A stretch of 64,000 nt of DNA from Paludibacteraceae bacterium (GTDB lineage Bacteria > Bacteroidota > Bacteroidia > Bacteroidales > Paludibacteraceae): the NCBI GenBank assembly GCA_024401475.1, contig JAKSKZ010000009.1:33756-97755 (forward strand). The letters run 5' to 3'. Positions 51,901 through 61,957 of the stretch are shown here, piece by piece (the stretch's first letter is position 1; the number at the start of each line of letters is the position of its first letter). The translations under genes and the position numbers were made by a program. Below the pieces are notes generated by a model. The model saw only the letters and a list, made by a program, of their open reading frames with translations, searched no databases and was not told where the DNA came from.

Positions 51901-54387
51901 TTAGATTGTTGTCTTGCTTTTCTTGTTTACCCCTTTGGTGGCCTCAGCTTCTAATGGATTGTCTGGCCAAGAGTGTTTTGGGTATCGTCTTTTAAGTTCT
52001 TTCCTTACTTCAAAATAGGTGCCGTTCCAAAAACTGCGGAGGTCTTGTGTGAGTTGTACGGGTTTGAAGCCTGGCGATAGTAGTTCCATTAGGATGGGTT
52101 GCTTCCCTTCGTTTACGCAAGGGGTATCGGTCAAACCAAAACATTCTTGTAGACGGACGCTGACAATTGGTGCTTCGGCTCCTTGCCTGTAATCTACTTT
52201 TATGCGACTGCCTGTAGGGACGGTGATGTGCGATGGGGCTAAACGTTCGACTTCTTGTTGTTGTTCGTATGTTAGTAGCGTCCAAATGGCAGCAGCAACG
52301 TCGATTTTTTTCATTTCGTTGGCTGAGGTTATCAAGTGACCATTGTTGTCAAGGAAGAAAGGGACCCATTCATCTGCACGGTTGAGAATAGCTTCCGTGC
52401 TAAAGTCTGAAATCTCTAGTTCTGGATGCCATTGAGAAACACATTCTATTCGTCTCTGTAAACGGGCTACGTCATCGGAGAAATCAAACATGCTTAATCC
52501 GTTTTTCGGTGCGGCCTCGCAAATTACTTTGATGATTTCGTCTCGATTGACATTTTGTAATGGCCGAGATTCTAATACAAGATTCCCAATGCGTTGTTCT
52601 TCCGTCGCTATTATGGTGCCTCTTTTGTTGTCCCAGGATAAGCACTCTTTTGTGTTGCTAAGATGCTTAAGACCATTGGCCTCTACAGGTGAAGCTAAAA
52701 ATATTTTCCCGCTTGATGCATTTAATAGGGCTATGGAAATCCAATTGTATGAAGATAGCAAGTCGTTTTGTGATACGAACGCAGTTGTTCCGTTTGCTAG
52801 TTTGAATCTGCCACAATTGTCTATGCTTGTGGCGATTCGTTCTGGGTAGGCTGTGGCTATGAGTGTGCCTACTTGGTTTGCTTCGGGTATGTTATTGTCT
52901 TCTGTTGTATGTGTTAGGTTCCTGTATTCTTTAGCTATTCGTGCAATACGATTCCATTTCCCTTCGTTGCGTTTTTCTCTGGCATCCCGCAGAAGGTTGA
53001 TTCTAGTGTTGATATCTATGTCGTCTAAAACATCGTTCAGAGGATCTTTCTCTTCGAGGATGGCTGCTATGTCCGTAGCTATGGCTTTCTCGTTGTTGTT
53101 TTCTGAACTGACCAACATCCTTGATATGCGAGGGTGGCAAGGAAGTTCTGCCATTTGTCTGCCCAAGACTGTGACTTTCCCTTTCTCATCTAATGCTCCC
53201 AATATATTTAGGAGATGTGAAGCTTGTGTTATACTAGTAGAGGGAGGAGGTGTGAGCCATGGTAGTTTACTCATGTCTCCTTCTCCCCAAACAGCGATGT
53301 CAAGCGCTGTGTTAGATAGGTCAGCGGACAAGATTTCAGGCTCTCTACACTCTTCCATCCTATGCTCGGTGGCTAATGACCAAAGTTGGTAGCATACGCC
53401 TGATTCAATGCGGCCGGCACGCCCGGCACGCTGTTTGGCCATGTCTTTGCTGATGCGCGTTGTTACAAGGTGACTAAGACCGCTTTTTGAGTCGAAAACC
53501 ATTGTTTTGCATAGGCCGGAATCGATGACAATGCGAACTCCCTCTATCGTTAACGAAGTCTCAGCAATGGATGTTGATAGTACAACTTTCCTTTGGCCCG
53601 GGGTGGAGGGTTGTATTGCTTGCCGTTGCTCCTGTGGTGATAATTGTCCGTAAAGAGGATATATGTTGGTCTCTCCTAAGGAGTTGTCTAGTATGTTTTT
53701 GCAACGAATGATTTCTGCTTGTCCAGGAAGAAATGCGAGGATGTCTCCTTCGTTTTTAGCATGCGCTGTTCGTATGTAGTGAGCAACTTGTTCGGAGACA
53801 TTGTTGTTGTTGGCCTCCTCTTCTGTATGGATGATTTTGACGGGGAACATTCTTCCTTCGCTATTGACAATGGGGGCTTGAAGTTCTGAACTTATAGCAC
53901 TTGCGTCAATTGTGGCAGACATTATTATGATGCGTAGGTCGGGACGAATGATTTGCTGAGCCTCTCGTGTAAGTGCTAACGCCACATCAGAAGGGAGACT
54001 TCTTTCGTGAAATTCGTCGAAAATTACAGTAGAGACGCCTTCCAGCATGGGGTCATTGGTTAGCATTCGTGTGAGTATCCCTTCTGTCAAAACTTCGATT
54101 CTTGTCTCTTGGGAAATTCGTTTTTCAAATCGTACACGGTATCCTACGGTTTCCCCAACTTTTTCGTGGAGTAAGTCGGCCATTCTCTCTGCGATTTGCT
54201 TGGCAGCAATGCGTCGAGGTTCTAACATCAAAATTTTGCCTTCGCCTTGAATGCCGGATAGAATGGTTAAGGGAAGTAGGGTTGATTTGCCGGCTCCAGG
54301 CGCAGCGGTGATGATTAGTCTGTTGTGCTTGACTAATTTCTGATTGACCTCTTCTGCAATAGATTGTGCAGGTAGGTTCTTGGTCAT
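51901..54387 (-). CDS. hrpB: ATP-dependent RNA helicase HrpB
   Basis: 828 aa from ATG 54387 (MTKNLPAQSIAEEVNQKL); an in-frame ATG at 54423 is only 15 bp from the -7 box and is less likely. DEAH/RHA-type helicase: TAAPGAGKSTLLP (motif I), IFDEFHERSL (motif II), MSATIDA (III), STSIAETSLTIEGV (V) and KQRAGRAGRIESG (VI), followed by helicase-associated regions and a long HrpB C-terminal domain. Cellular role in bacteria is unclear, probably RNA remodelling. Length matches HrpB of other bacteria. Confidence 0.93.
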   Translation of the reverse strand: MTKNLPAQSIAEEVNQKLVKHNRLIITAAPGAGKSTLLPLTILSGIQGEGKILMLEPRRIAAKQIAERMADLLHEKVGETVGYRVRFEKRISQETRIEVLTEGILTRMLTNDPMLEGVSTVIFDEFHERSLPSDVALALTREAQQIIRPDLRIIIMSATIDASAISSELQAPIVNSEGRMFPVKIIHTEEEANNNNVSEQVAHYIRTAHAKNEGDILAFLPGQAEIIRCKNILDNSLGETNIYPLYGQLSPQEQRQAIQPSTPGQRKVVLSTSIAETSLTIEGVRIVIDSGLCKTMVFDSKSGLSHLVTTRISKDMAKQRAGRAGRIESGVCYQLWSLATEHRMEECREPEILSADLSNTALDIAVWGEGDMSKLPWLTPPPSTSITQASHLLNILGALDEKGKVTVLGRQMAELPCHPRISRMLVSSENNNEKAIATDIAAILEEKDPLNDVLDDIDINTRINLLRDAREKRNEGKWNRIARIAKEYRNLTHTTEDNNIPEANQVGTLIATAYPERIATSIDNCGRFKLANGTTAFVSQNDLLSSYNWISIALLNASSGKIFLASPVEANGLKHLSNTKECLSWDNKRGTIIATEEQRIGNLVLESRPLQNVNRDEIIKVICEAAPKNGLSMFDFSDDVARLQRRIECVSQWHPELEISDFSTEAILNRADEWVPFFLDNNGHLITSANEMKKIDVAAAIWTLLTYEQQQEVERLAPSHITVPTGSRIKVDYRQGAEAPIVSVRLQECFGLTDTPCVNEGKQPILMELLSPGFKPVQLTQDLRSFWNGTYFEVRKELKRRYPKHSWPDNPLEAEATKGVNKKSKTTI

Positions 54388-54438
54388 TTCTGTGTCAATT
54401 TGGATATTCCTCTCTCTTCCCATGTGAATTAGTTTCTG

Positions 54439-54446
54439 CAAATGTA
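54439..54446 (-). promoter_or_regulatory. Putative -7 box for hrpB
   Basis: Minus strand TACATTTG, an exact TAnnTTTG match, about 50 bp before ATG 54387. Confidence 0.5.
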
Positions 54447-54476
54447 CTAAAAAGCTTTCGTGCTTTGCTAAAAGGA

Positions 54477-54515
54477 AAGGCCATTCCAAAAGAAATCGTC
54501 TTCTGAAATGGCCTT
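54477..54515 (-). terminator. Probable terminator of the small beta-barrel gene
   Basis: An AAGGCCATT...AATGGCCTT hairpin with additional interrupted pairing lies 20-58 bp past the stop at 54535. The T-rich tail on the minus strand is broken (TTTCCTTTT), so efficiency is uncertain. Confidence 0.55.
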
Positions 54516-54534
54516 ATGACGTAATCTGAAATTG

Positions 54535-55113
54535 TCAGAATATAAATCCAAAACCTGCTGAATAGGCGACATTTTTAAGAGAACGGTTGGATTCGTCTTT
54601 GTTGAGATTCAAAAGACCCCATTCTGCGTCGATGGTGATGTAGAATGGCATAAATATGAATTTAGTGCCGGCAGCCAAACCTACATCTAAATCGTTGAAT
54701 CTTCCGTCTGAGCCAAAGCAGTCTATCTCATCTTCTAAGAGTTCGCTCTTGTATTTCCCGAAAAAGCCATAACCGGCGTAGGGACCTGCATTGATGCGCC
54801 AATCCATTTCGGATTCTAACGGAATGGACAAACTGAGTTTCAATGGGATTTCCACATAGATTGGGTTGGTTGTCACGTCTGGGTCTGACTCTTTGTGTCC
54901 TTTCATAGCTAGTTCTAACATGGGTTGGAAGGTAAGATAGTCACCTAAAGGCATATCGATACCACCTGCCAATCTTCCTCCAAATCTGTATTTTCCTCCA
55001 TTTACGGTCATGGTTGTGTAACTGACGCCACCTTCCACCATGAATTGAACCTGACCGAATGCACTTATTGATAAAAATACAAGAAATAAGAGTGAAAATA
55101 ATCTTTTCGTCAT
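54535..55113 (-). CDS. Small outer-membrane beta-barrel protein (PorT/OMP_b-brl type)
   Basis: 192 aa. Signal peptide MTKRLFSLLFLVFLSISAFG|Q, then alternating beta-strands (FMVEGGVSYTTMTVNGG, WRINAGPYAGYGFFGKY, LDVGLAAGTKFIFMPFY) and a last strand VAYSAGFGFIF ending in Phe, the signal for outer-membrane insertion. Probably an eight-stranded barrel. No specific function is evident. It is transcribed alone, with no exact -7 box seen. Confidence 0.8.
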   Translation of the reverse strand: MTKRLFSLLFLVFLSISAFGQVQFMVEGGVSYTTMTVNGGKYRFGGRLAGGIDMPLGDYLTFQPMLELAMKGHKESDPDVTTNPIYVEIPLKLSLSIPLESEMDWRINAGPYAGYGFFGKYKSELLEDEIDCFGSDGRFNDLDVGLAAGTKFIFMPFYITIDAEWGLLNLNKDESNRSLKNVAYSAGFGFIF

Positions 55114-55312
55114 TGTAATAGTCTTTTATTGGTTTCCTAAAGGAGGATATGGCTTATAACAGTGTTTTCGTGGTTGTTTGTAGTTGTTCTGTTCATCACC
55201 ATTGGATGCCATATACAATTGCATTGTATGTTGAAATCCTTCATCCCTACACAAAAATATATAATTATTTTAGAAAGATAAAGGTTTTGCTTTTTGTTTT
55301 TCTTTGCAAAAT

Positions 55313-56356
55313 TTAATTTTCAGGGGAGAAATCAAGCTTTTCGGCTTTCTTTCTCCATCTCTCTTTTGCATAGAGTTGCATGTCTATAAGGACGTCGCTT
55401 TCGTCTGTGATTTCAAGGCCGAGGATGGTTTCCAATACGTCTTCCATTGTTGCGATTCCTTCCAAGCCTCCGTATTCGTCAATGACGAGGGCAATGAGTT
55501 CTTTTTTGCTTACCATCAAATCGTAAAATTTAGGAATGGTGGTGTTCTCGTAGCATACGATGATATGGCGTCTTATGTCTTTTAGTTTGATGCCTTTCTT
55601 GTCATTGGCTAAGTGGAGCAAAATGTCCGATTTTAATACGAATCCAGTGATATTGTCAATGGTGTCTTTATAGATGGGAATTCTTGAATAGCGGAGGAAT
55701 TCCTTGTTGTTGAAGAACTCTTCCAGTGTGATGTCTTCCTGTGCCGCAAGAACTACCGTCCTAGGAGTCATAATGGTCCTGATTTTCGTGGATTTCAAGC
55801 GGATGAGGTTGGTGATGATTTTGCTCTCGTTTGATTCGAATACGCCTTCTTTTTCCCCGATGTTTGTCAATACGACAATCTCCTCTCGACTGACGGTTTG
55901 TGTCTGCTTCCTGGATATGATTTTCGTGAGTAGTTCAGAGATGACGACGAAAGGGTAGGCGATATAGATGGCTCCTTGTATGAAATAGGCTAAAGGTGCA
56001 GCCAATGTCCTCCAATAGTTTGTTCCGATGGTTTTGGGGATGATTTCGGAAAACACTAAGACAAGCAATGTCAAAGTCAGAGAAGCGATTCCAAAATATT
56101 CATTGCCAAAGACCTCTACGGCTTGAGCTCCGACACCAGCAGCTCCCATAGTGTTGGCTAATGTGTTGAGAGATAGTATGGCGGCGATAGATCTGTCAGT
56201 GTCTGCTTTCAACCTCTTCATGATTCTGCCCCCCTTGCTTTTCTCTGCGATTGTCTCAATGTAAGAGGCTGAGGATGAGAGCATCACCGATTCCATAATA
56301 GAACATAGGAACGAAGTGCCAATGGTGAATATTAAGTATGCTATAAGTAATCCCAT
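55313..56356 (-). CDS. CNNM/CorC-HlyC family membrane protein (DUF21 plus CBS)
   Basis: 347 aa. Residues 1-170 form the DUF21/CNNM membrane domain with three to four helices (MGLLIAYLIFTIGTSFLCSI, SEIIPKTIGT). Two CBS domains follow at about 195-325 (IMTPRTVVLAA, YSRIPIYKDTIDNITGFVL, VIDEYGGLEGIATMEDVLE). The C-terminal CorC_HlyC domain of longer members is absent. Relatives are linked to Mg2+ or Co2+ efflux and are often misnamed hemolysins. Confidence 0.88.
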   Translation of the reverse strand: MGLLIAYLIFTIGTSFLCSIMESVMLSSSASYIETIAEKSKGGRIMKRLKADTDRSIAAILSLNTLANTMGAAGVGAQAVEVFGNEYFGIASLTLTLLVLVFSEIIPKTIGTNYWRTLAAPLAYFIQGAIYIAYPFVVISELLTKIISRKQTQTVSREEIVVLTNIGEKEGVFESNESKIITNLIRLKSTKIRTIMTPRTVVLAAQEDITLEEFFNNKEFLRYSRIPIYKDTIDNITGFVLKSDILLHLANDKKGIKLKDIRRHIIVCYENTTIPKFYDLMVSKKELIALVIDEYGGLEGIATMEDVLETILGLEITDESDVLIDMQLYAKERWRKKAEKLDFSPEN

Positions 56357-56444
56357 CTAAATACTGATTTTTGAAAATGCCTTTTGTAAGGTCTGCAAAT
56401 TTAACGCATATTTCTTTTGCTCGAAACATTGGACGAAAAGAATA

Positions 56445-56479
56445 GAAAAAAAAGAGGGCAAGTAGTAACTCGCCCTCTT
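56445..56479 (-). terminator. pnp terminator
   Basis: AAGAGGGC (56452-56459) pairs perfectly with GCCCTCTT (56472-56479); on the minus strand it is followed by a T run. It lies 20 bp past the pnp stop. Confidence 0.85.
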
Positions 56480-56498
56480 GAAATTATGAAAGATATTT

Positions 56499-58649
56499 TT
56501 ATTTTTCTTCTTTCTTCTCTTCCTTTGCTGGCTTAGGAAGAAGAGCCTTGTGAGAAAGTTTGAACTTTCCTGACTTAGGGTCGATGTCTAACAATTTGAC
56601 AGAGATCTTATCGCCTTCCTTCAAACCTGTTTGCTCCATAGTTTCGAAGCGTTTCCACTCGATTTCTGAGATGTGAAGCAAGCCTTCCTTGCCAGGCATG
56701 AACTCAACGAATGCACCGTAAGGCATGATTGACTTAACCTTTGCATCGTAAGTCTCTCCAACTTCAGGAACAGCAACGATACCCTTGATGCGAGAAAGTG
56801 CGCAATCCAAAGATTCCTTGTTTGTTGCAGCAACTTCTACATGTCCCTTTCCGTCGATCTCCTCGATAGAAACTGTTGCTCCAGACTTCTCTTGGATGTC
56901 TTGGATGATCTTTCCACCAGGGCCGATGATTGCACCAATCATCTCCTTTGGAACGTCGAGTGTGACGATGCGTGGAGCGTGTGGCTTCAAGTCTTCGCGA
57001 GGTTGAGCGATAGTGTCGGTAATCTTACCAAGTATGTGAAGACGACCTTCCTTTGCTTGGTTCAAAGCCTTCTCCAAAATCTCGTATGACAAACCATCAA
57101 CCTTGATATCCATTTGAGTAGCAGTGATACCGTTAACAGTACCGGTTACCTTGAAGTCCATATCACCCAAGTGGTCCTCATCACCCAAAATATCAGAAAG
57201 TACAGAGTACTTAACATTGCCTTTGTCTGTGATAAGACCCATTGCGATACCAGAAACTGGACGCTTGATTTGAACACCGGCATCCATCAACGCCAAAGTT
57301 CCTGCACACACAGTTGCCATTGAAGAAGAACCGTTTGACTCCATGATATCAGACACAATGCGAACGCAGTATGGATAGTTATCAGGAATCATTCTCTTCA
57401 ATGCACGCCAAGCCAAGTGTCCGTGACCAATTTCACGACGACCAACGCCACGTTGAGCTTTTGCTTCACCTGTTGAGAATGGAGGGAAGTTGTAGTGAAG
57501 GAGGAATCTCTCTTTTCCGTGTGTCAAAACTTCGTCAACCAACTTCTCGTCTTGCTTTGTTCCCAAAGTACAAGTAGTCAAAGATTGAGTCTCACCACGA
57601 GTGAAGATAGATGATCCGTGAGGACCAGGCAAATAGCCTACCTCGCACCAGATAGGACGGATGTCGGTTGTCTTACGACCATCCAAACGCTTGCCTTCGT
57701 CCAAAATAGAACGGCGCATAGCCTCTTTCTCTACAGCGTGGTAGTAGCGGTCAATCAAGCCAACTTTTGCTTCGAGTTCTTCGTCGCTCAAGTTCAAAGA
57801 AGCGATATATTCCTCTTTTACGCCGCTGAACTTAGCCTCGCGGTCGTGTTTGTCTGTGTTAGCAGAAGTAGCCAAAGCGTAAGCCTTGTCGTAGCACTTA
57901 GCCCAAACGTCTTTCTCCAACTCTTCGTCGTTTTCTTCGTGGCAGTATTCGCGCTTAACCTCGGTTCCGACTTCCTTCATCAACTCTTTTTGAATCAAAC
58001 ACATAGGCTTGATAGCCTCGTGTGCGGCCTTCAAAGCGTTCAAAAGGTCCATTTCAGAAACCTCGTCCATTTCACCTTCCACCATCATGATGTTTTCGTA
58101 AGTAGCACCTACCATCAAGTCCATGTCAGCCTTTTCGAGTTGCTCGAAAGTAGGGTTGATGATGAACTCTCCGTTGATGCGTGCAACGCGAACCTCAGAG
58201 ATAGGACCGTTGAACGGAATGTCTGAAACTGCGAGGGCAGAAGATGCAGCCAAACCAGCAAGAGCGTCTGGTTGGTCAATTCCGTCTGCAGAAATCATCA
58301 AAACGTTAACGAAAGTCTCAGCGTGGAAATTATCTGGGAAAAGAGGACGAAGAGCACGGTCGATTAGACGAGCTGTCAAGATTTCGTAATCTGAAGCCTT
58401 GCCTTCTCTCTTGGTAAAACCGCCAGGGAAGCGTCCGAATGCGCCGAATTTCTCTTTGTACTCTACTGTTAGCGGCATGAAGTCAGTTCCGGGAACTGCG
58501 TCTTTGGCGGAACAAACTGTGGCAAGCAACATGGTGTTGCCCATGCGTACCACCACTGCACCGTCGGCCTGCTTGGCCAATTTCCCGGTTTCGATCGTGA
58601 TGGTTCTTCCATCTGGTAGTGCGACCGTTTTTGTAATTACATTCATCAT
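56499..58649 (-). CDS. pnp: Polyribonucleotide nucleotidyltransferase (PNPase)
   Basis: 716 aa. Phosphorolytic 3'-5' exoribonuclease of RNA turnover. Two RNase PH domains: the first has [13 protein letters not shown] and [14 protein letters not shown], the second [14 protein letters not shown] and [15 protein letters not shown] with catalytic residues. KH domain: [20 protein letters not shown] (about residue 565). S1 domain: [19 protein letters not shown], then a Lys/Glu tail. The first of two adjacent ATG codons (58649 and 58646) was taken; either may be used. Own promoter and terminator. Confidence 0.97.
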   Translation of the reverse strand: MMNVITKTVALPDGRTITIETGKLAKQADGAVVVRMGNTMLLATVCSAKDAVPGTDFMPLTVEYKEKFGAFGRFPGGFTKREGKASDYEILTARLIDRALRPLFPDNFHAETFVNVLMISADGIDQPDALAGLAASSALAVSDIPFNGPISEVRVARINGEFIINPTFEQLEKADMDLMVGATYENIMMVEGEMDEVSEMDLLNALKAAHEAIKPMCLIQKELMKEVGTEVKREYCHEENDEELEKDVWAKCYDKAYALATSANTDKHDREAKFSGVKEEYIASLNLSDEELEAKVGLIDRYYHAVEKEAMRRSILDEGKRLDGRKTTDIRPIWCEVGYLPGPHGSSIFTRGETQSLTTCTLGTKQDEKLVDEVLTHGKERFLLHYNFPPFSTGEAKAQRGVGRREIGHGHLAWRALKRMIPDNYPYCVRIVSDIMESNGSSSMATVCAGTLALMDAGVQIKRPVSGIAMGLITDKGNVKYSVLSDILGDEDHLGDMDFKVTGTVNGITATQMDIKVDGLSYEILEKALNQAKEGRLHILGKITDTIAQPREDLKPHAPRIVTLDVPKEMIGAIIGPGGKIIQDIQEKSGATVSIEEIDGKGHVEVAATNKESLDCALSRIKGIVAVPEVGETYDAKVKSIMPYGAFVEFMPGKEGLLHISEIEWKRFETMEQTGLKEGDKISVKLLDIDPKSGKFKLSHKALLPKPAKEEKKEEK

Positions 58650-58684
58650 TCTTTATTTTTAATACGTCTTTTTGTTTCAACATA

Positions 58685-58692
58685 CAAATATA
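58685..58692 (-). promoter_or_regulatory. Putative -7 box for pnp
   Basis: Minus strand TATATTTG, an exact TAnnTTTG match, 35 bp before ATG 58649. Confidence 0.5.
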
Positions 58693-59056
58693 ATTAATAT
58701 TTCGTAAAAAGGTGTTTGAAAGGCTTTTTTTTGTTCAACCTCAAAGTTTTTGTGGTTTATGGTTTCTGTTTGAAAATTTTCGTATTGATTGCTTATTGAT
58801 TTCCAATTGGTTGTGCGTGAATGGATGTTCTTGGACTTGTTTTTTCTTTCGCTTATTTTTTTTAGATTACTGTTTAAGGGCGAAATTATCGTAGTGACTT
58901 TCTTTTCTGGGAGAGTGTGTTGTTCGTTTGGATTGAACTACAGAAGGAAAATTCTTTTCCTTGTTGTAATTGGTTGAAAATCAGATGTGCTTACTTTTAT
59001 CCCTTTGCCGATGATTTTTTTTGATTGTTGTCCCTCTCTTTTCTTGCTAAAACTAT

Positions 59057-59085
59057 TTTGAATTGTTAATTCTTCATTAATTTTG
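59057..59085 (+). promoter_or_regulatory. Putative promoter of the arginine decarboxylase gene
   Basis: TTTG (59057-59060) and TAATTTTG (59078-59085) match both Bacteroidota elements with a 17-bp gap; one of the best promoter matches in the window. Leader about 110 nt. Confidence 0.6.
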
Positions 59086-59202
59086 TGCGTCCATTTCCGA
59101 TAAAAGATAGTGTGAGGATTTAAGTGAGTTGGATTGGGTGGATAAAGGGAATGTAATTAAGTTAGATTGAGTATTTTTATTGTAAACAGATAGTTATTCG
59201 AA

Positions 59203-60594
59203 ATGAAAAACAAGTACATTGATTTGATTGAGCAGTCATTCGAATTCCCTAACGAGGAATTTACAGTGGTTGATGACGAACTCTATTGGTTTGGTGTTCC
59301 TTTGATGGATTTGATTAAGCAATATGGTACGCCTTTGCGTATTTCATACTTGCCTAAGATAGGCCAGAACATTCACAAGGCCAAGCGTTACTTCAATGTG
59401 GCTATGGCAAAGGTGGATTATGGGGCTGATTATAACTACTGTTATTGTACTAAAAGTTCGCATTTTTCATTTGTCATGGAGGAGGTCTTGAAGCATGATG
59501 TCAATTTGGAGACCTCTTCTGCTTTCGATATTAATTTGTTGGAAGCCTTGTATGAACAAGGCCTTTTGAAAAAGGATCGTTTTGTTTTGTGTAATGGCTT
59601 CAAGCGCCCACAATATGTGGAGAATATCAAACGTTTGATGGACCTTGGGTTCGAGAACGTGATTCCAATCTTGGATAATAAGTTTGAGTTGGATCTTTTC
59701 TTGGATGGTTATGATAAGAAATTTAAGGTGGGTATGCGTATCGCATCGGAGGAAGAACCTAAGTTTGACTTCTATACATCTCGCTTGGGAATTCGTTATA
59801 AGGACATTATTCCTTACTATCGTGAAAAGATAAAGAACAACAAACAAGTGGAATTGAAGATGCTCCACTTCTTTATTAACACGGGTATTCGAGATACTTC
59901 CTATTATTGGAACGAGTTGAATAAGGGCGTTAATATGTATTGTGAACTCAAAAAAGAGTGCCCTGAGTTGGATAGTTTGAATATCGGTGGAGGTCTTCCC
60001 ATCCAGACGCACATGGACTTCTCCTACGATTATGAGTATATGATTGAGGAGATTGTGGCTCAAGTTAAGAATGCTTGTATGCAAGCTGGAGTTCCTGAAC
60101 CTCATATCTTCTCTGAGTTCGGTTCTTATACAGTGGGAGAGAGTGGCGCGATTCTTTACTCCATAGTGAATCAAAAGAAGCAGAACGATAGGGAGTTGTG
60201 GAACATGATTGATAGTTCGTTCATTACGACAATGCCTGACACTTGGGCCATCAACCAACGCTTCCCATTCTTGGCCATTAATAACTGGGGATCTGAGTAT
60301 GAACGTGTGCATTTGGGTGGCTTGACTTGCGATAGTGAAGACTTTTACAACGCGGAGGTTCACTCTAATGCAATCTTCTTGCCGAAGATGCAACCTGAGC
60401 GCGATCAGTATATCGGGTTCTTCCACATGGGTGCATACCAAGAGTCTTTGAGTGGATTTGGTGGTATTCAGCACTGCTTGATCCCTGCTCCTAAATTGGT
60501 AGTGGTTGACAAGGATGAAAATGGTGAATATACGACTAAGCTATTCGCTAAAGAACAAAGCTATAAGTCAATGCTCAAAATTTTGGGTTATTGA
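59203..60594 (+). CDS. Arginine decarboxylase, Bacteroidota alanine-racemase-fold type
   Basis: 463 aa, cytoplasmic PLP enzyme. The cofactor Lys is at residue 84 in NYCYCTKSSHFSFV. Further family blocks: ETSSAFDINLLEAL, SRLGIRYKDI, LKMLHFFINTGIRDTSYYW, LNIGGGLPI, EFGSYTVGESG and LGGLTCDSEDFYN. The chain matches the approximately 460-residue proteins annotated as arginine decarboxylase in Bacteroides and Flavobacterium, which make agmatine for polyamine synthesis. It is shorter than E. coli SpeA (about 658 aa). No downstream polyamine genes are present here. Confidence 0.88.
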   Translation: MKNKYIDLIEQSFEFPNEEFTVVDDELYWFGVPLMDLIKQYGTPLRISYLPKIGQNIHKAKRYFNVAMAKVDYGADYNYCYCTKSSHFSFVMEEVLKHDVNLETSSAFDINLLEALYEQGLLKKDRFVLCNGFKRPQYVENIKRLMDLGFENVIPILDNKFELDLFLDGYDKKFKVGMRIASEEEPKFDFYTSRLGIRYKDIIPYYREKIKNNKQVELKMLHFFINTGIRDTSYYWNELNKGVNMYCELKKECPELDSLNIGGGLPIQTHMDFSYDYEYMIEEIVAQVKNACMQAGVPEPHIFSEFGSYTVGESGAILYSIVNQKKQNDRELWNMIDSSFITTMPDTWAINQRFPFLAINNWGSEYERVHLGGLTCDSEDFYNAEVHSNAIFLPKMQPERDQYIGFFHMGAYQESLSGFGGIQHCLIPAPKLVVVDKDENGEYTTKLFAKEQSYKSMLKILGY

Positions 60595-60615
60595 TTGAGA
60601 ATGTTCAATTCAAAA

Positions 60616-60648
60616 AAAGCCGCCTTCGATTTGAAGGCGGCTTTTTTT
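60616..60648 (+). terminator. Terminator of the arginine decarboxylase gene
   Basis: AAAGCCGCCTTC (60616-60627) pairs perfectly with GAAGGCGGCTTT (60633-60644), followed by a T run. A-rich on the left, so it may also stop minus-strand transcripts from 61711. Confidence 0.9.
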
Positions 60649-60694
60649 GTTCCCCTTCTTTTAAGGGGGAGTAAGTTAAGATCTTTGGGGTTGT

Positions 60695-61711
60695 TTAAGG
60701 CAAAATCTCTTCCCCTTGTTTGCTCATCATTAGAGCACCAATCTCGCTGAGTATTCCAGTCTTTCCTTGGGGAAGATTGTCTGAGGTTATGCGAACTAAA
60801 CGATTTCCTTTCCAAAATTTCAACACTTCGGAGCCTCCGCATAGCGGAATGCCATCCTTCCCCTCGAGTTTGTGAATCTTTTTTTCTTCGATGAGAGTCG
60901 TGATTTCTTTGGCTGCCTGCTCGTCAGTCTTATAGGCTTTGTGGCTCTCTTCTTCCATCCAATCGTATTTCTCGTAAGTGTGAATTTGAAAGATGCCGCT
61001 ATCCTCGTCTTTGTAAAGTACAAATTCGGTGTATCCATTTCCTCCGACGGTGCCAACCCTTCTTTTGCAGTAGTCAACGAGTAGTGTTGCCTTTTTGTCG
61101 TCAAGAATGCTTTCTTGGGGGACGAATTGATTGTTTTTGATTTGACCGAAAACTTCATAGACGACCTCCATCAAGGTGTCCCATCCTTCTGGCTTTACGT
61201 TGTACCCGTCTGCAGAATATTCCTCTCCGTTGGCTAATTGAAAATAGCATGTGTATCTCTCTCCTGCGTCTGAAACTCCCGACAGGGATTCCTGCTTTGA
61301 GAATCCTTTCCAAGAAAGGGCTCCTGATTTTTTTATGCCGTCTTCTAATTTTCGGAGCAGATAGTTGTTTTTGACGAGTACAGACTTGCCTGATTCGCAA
61401 CTTTTCATGATGCTTATGTGGCGGAAATGCTCATTATCCTCTATCGGTGATTCATTCTCTTGCATGCCCCAATCGTGTGGTGAGTGGTCGGAATACTTGA
61501 AGTAGGTGCCATCTTTTGTGACTTTTAGCATGTAATATAGACCACGAGCCATTCCGGTGTGATTTATGATAAATGAGGTTAGGTGGTCTCCATCGTTTTG
61601 TTTGATTGGAGTGCCTGGGTTGCTTCCTGGAGATGTTCTACATATGGAGGAAAGGACAGAAAATATTCCCATAACCAATGATGTTATTATAATTAGTCGT
61701 TTGTTTTTCAT
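60695..61711 (-). CDS. Hypothetical exported protein
   Basis: 338 aa. An N-terminal signal sequence (MKNKRLIIITSLVMGIFSVL) is followed by SSIC, a poor lipobox, so secretion type is uncertain. The rest is soluble, with a region rich in Tyr, Lys and Asp (YTCYFQLANGEEYSADGYN, FVLYKDEDSGIFQIHTYEKY). Family not recognised. Codon use and the clean frame support a real gene. It shares a terminator region with the convergent arginine decarboxylase gene. Confidence 0.65.
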   Translation of the reverse strand: MKNKRLIIITSLVMGIFSVLSSICRTSPGSNPGTPIKQNDGDHLTSFIINHTGMARGLYYMLKVTKDGTYFKYSDHSPHDWGMQENESPIEDNEHFRHISIMKSCESGKSVLVKNNYLLRKLEDGIKKSGALSWKGFSKQESLSGVSDAGERYTCYFQLANGEEYSADGYNVKPEGWDTLMEVVYEVFGQIKNNQFVPQESILDDKKATLLVDYCKRRVGTVGGNGYTEFVLYKDEDSGIFQIHTYEKYDWMEEESHKAYKTDEQAAKEITTLIEEKKIHKLEGKDGIPLCGGSEVLKFWKGNRLVRITSDNLPQGKTGILSEIGALMMSKQGEEILP

Positions 61712-61816
61712 AAATATAGTTTAACCCAGATGTGGTGGGTGCTTTTGCAAATATATGAATCTTGATTGGTAGAAGAAAGAGGGATGCAGAAAAAATGGAT
61801 CGTGGATTTAAATGGT

Positions 61817-61862
61817 AACGCACAAATTCGTGATTATAATCTATGAATTTGTGCGTTTTTTA
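61817..61862 (+). terminator. Orphan plus-strand terminator
   Basis: AACGCACAAATTC (61817-61829) pairs perfectly with GAATTTGTGCGTT (61845-61857), followed by a T run. The nearest plus-strand gene ends at 60594 with its own terminator, so this could end a small RNA or antisense transcript. Confidence 0.6.
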
Positions 61863-61957
61863 TTTCGGGCGACCTCTATAAATTCCCCGTTTTTAAAATT
61901 TTAATACATAGTGGCATATCATAAACCTTTGGATGCGAACGTAAATCAAACTTGTTT

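Larger units (their letters stand above)
58650..59202. other. Divergent promoter region between pnp and the arginine decarboxylase gene
   Basis: 553 bp, very T-rich on the plus strand. It holds the pnp -7 box (58685-58692) and the decarboxylase promoter (59057-59085). Short frames of about 60 codons occur but have no coding character. A small palindrome AAGGAAAA-TTC-TTTTCCTT lies at 58945-58963. No RNA gene recognised. Confidence 0.5.

Noticed and set aside
58712..58977. Short plus-strand frames between pnp and the arginine decarboxylase gene
   Set aside because: Phe/Leu-rich by T-rich composition, no start context and no family resemblance; overlapping frames are equally long.
59467..60474. 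335-codon minus-strand frame opposite the arginine decarboxylase gene
   Set aside because: Antisense shadow; the plus-strand frame matches a conserved family end to end.
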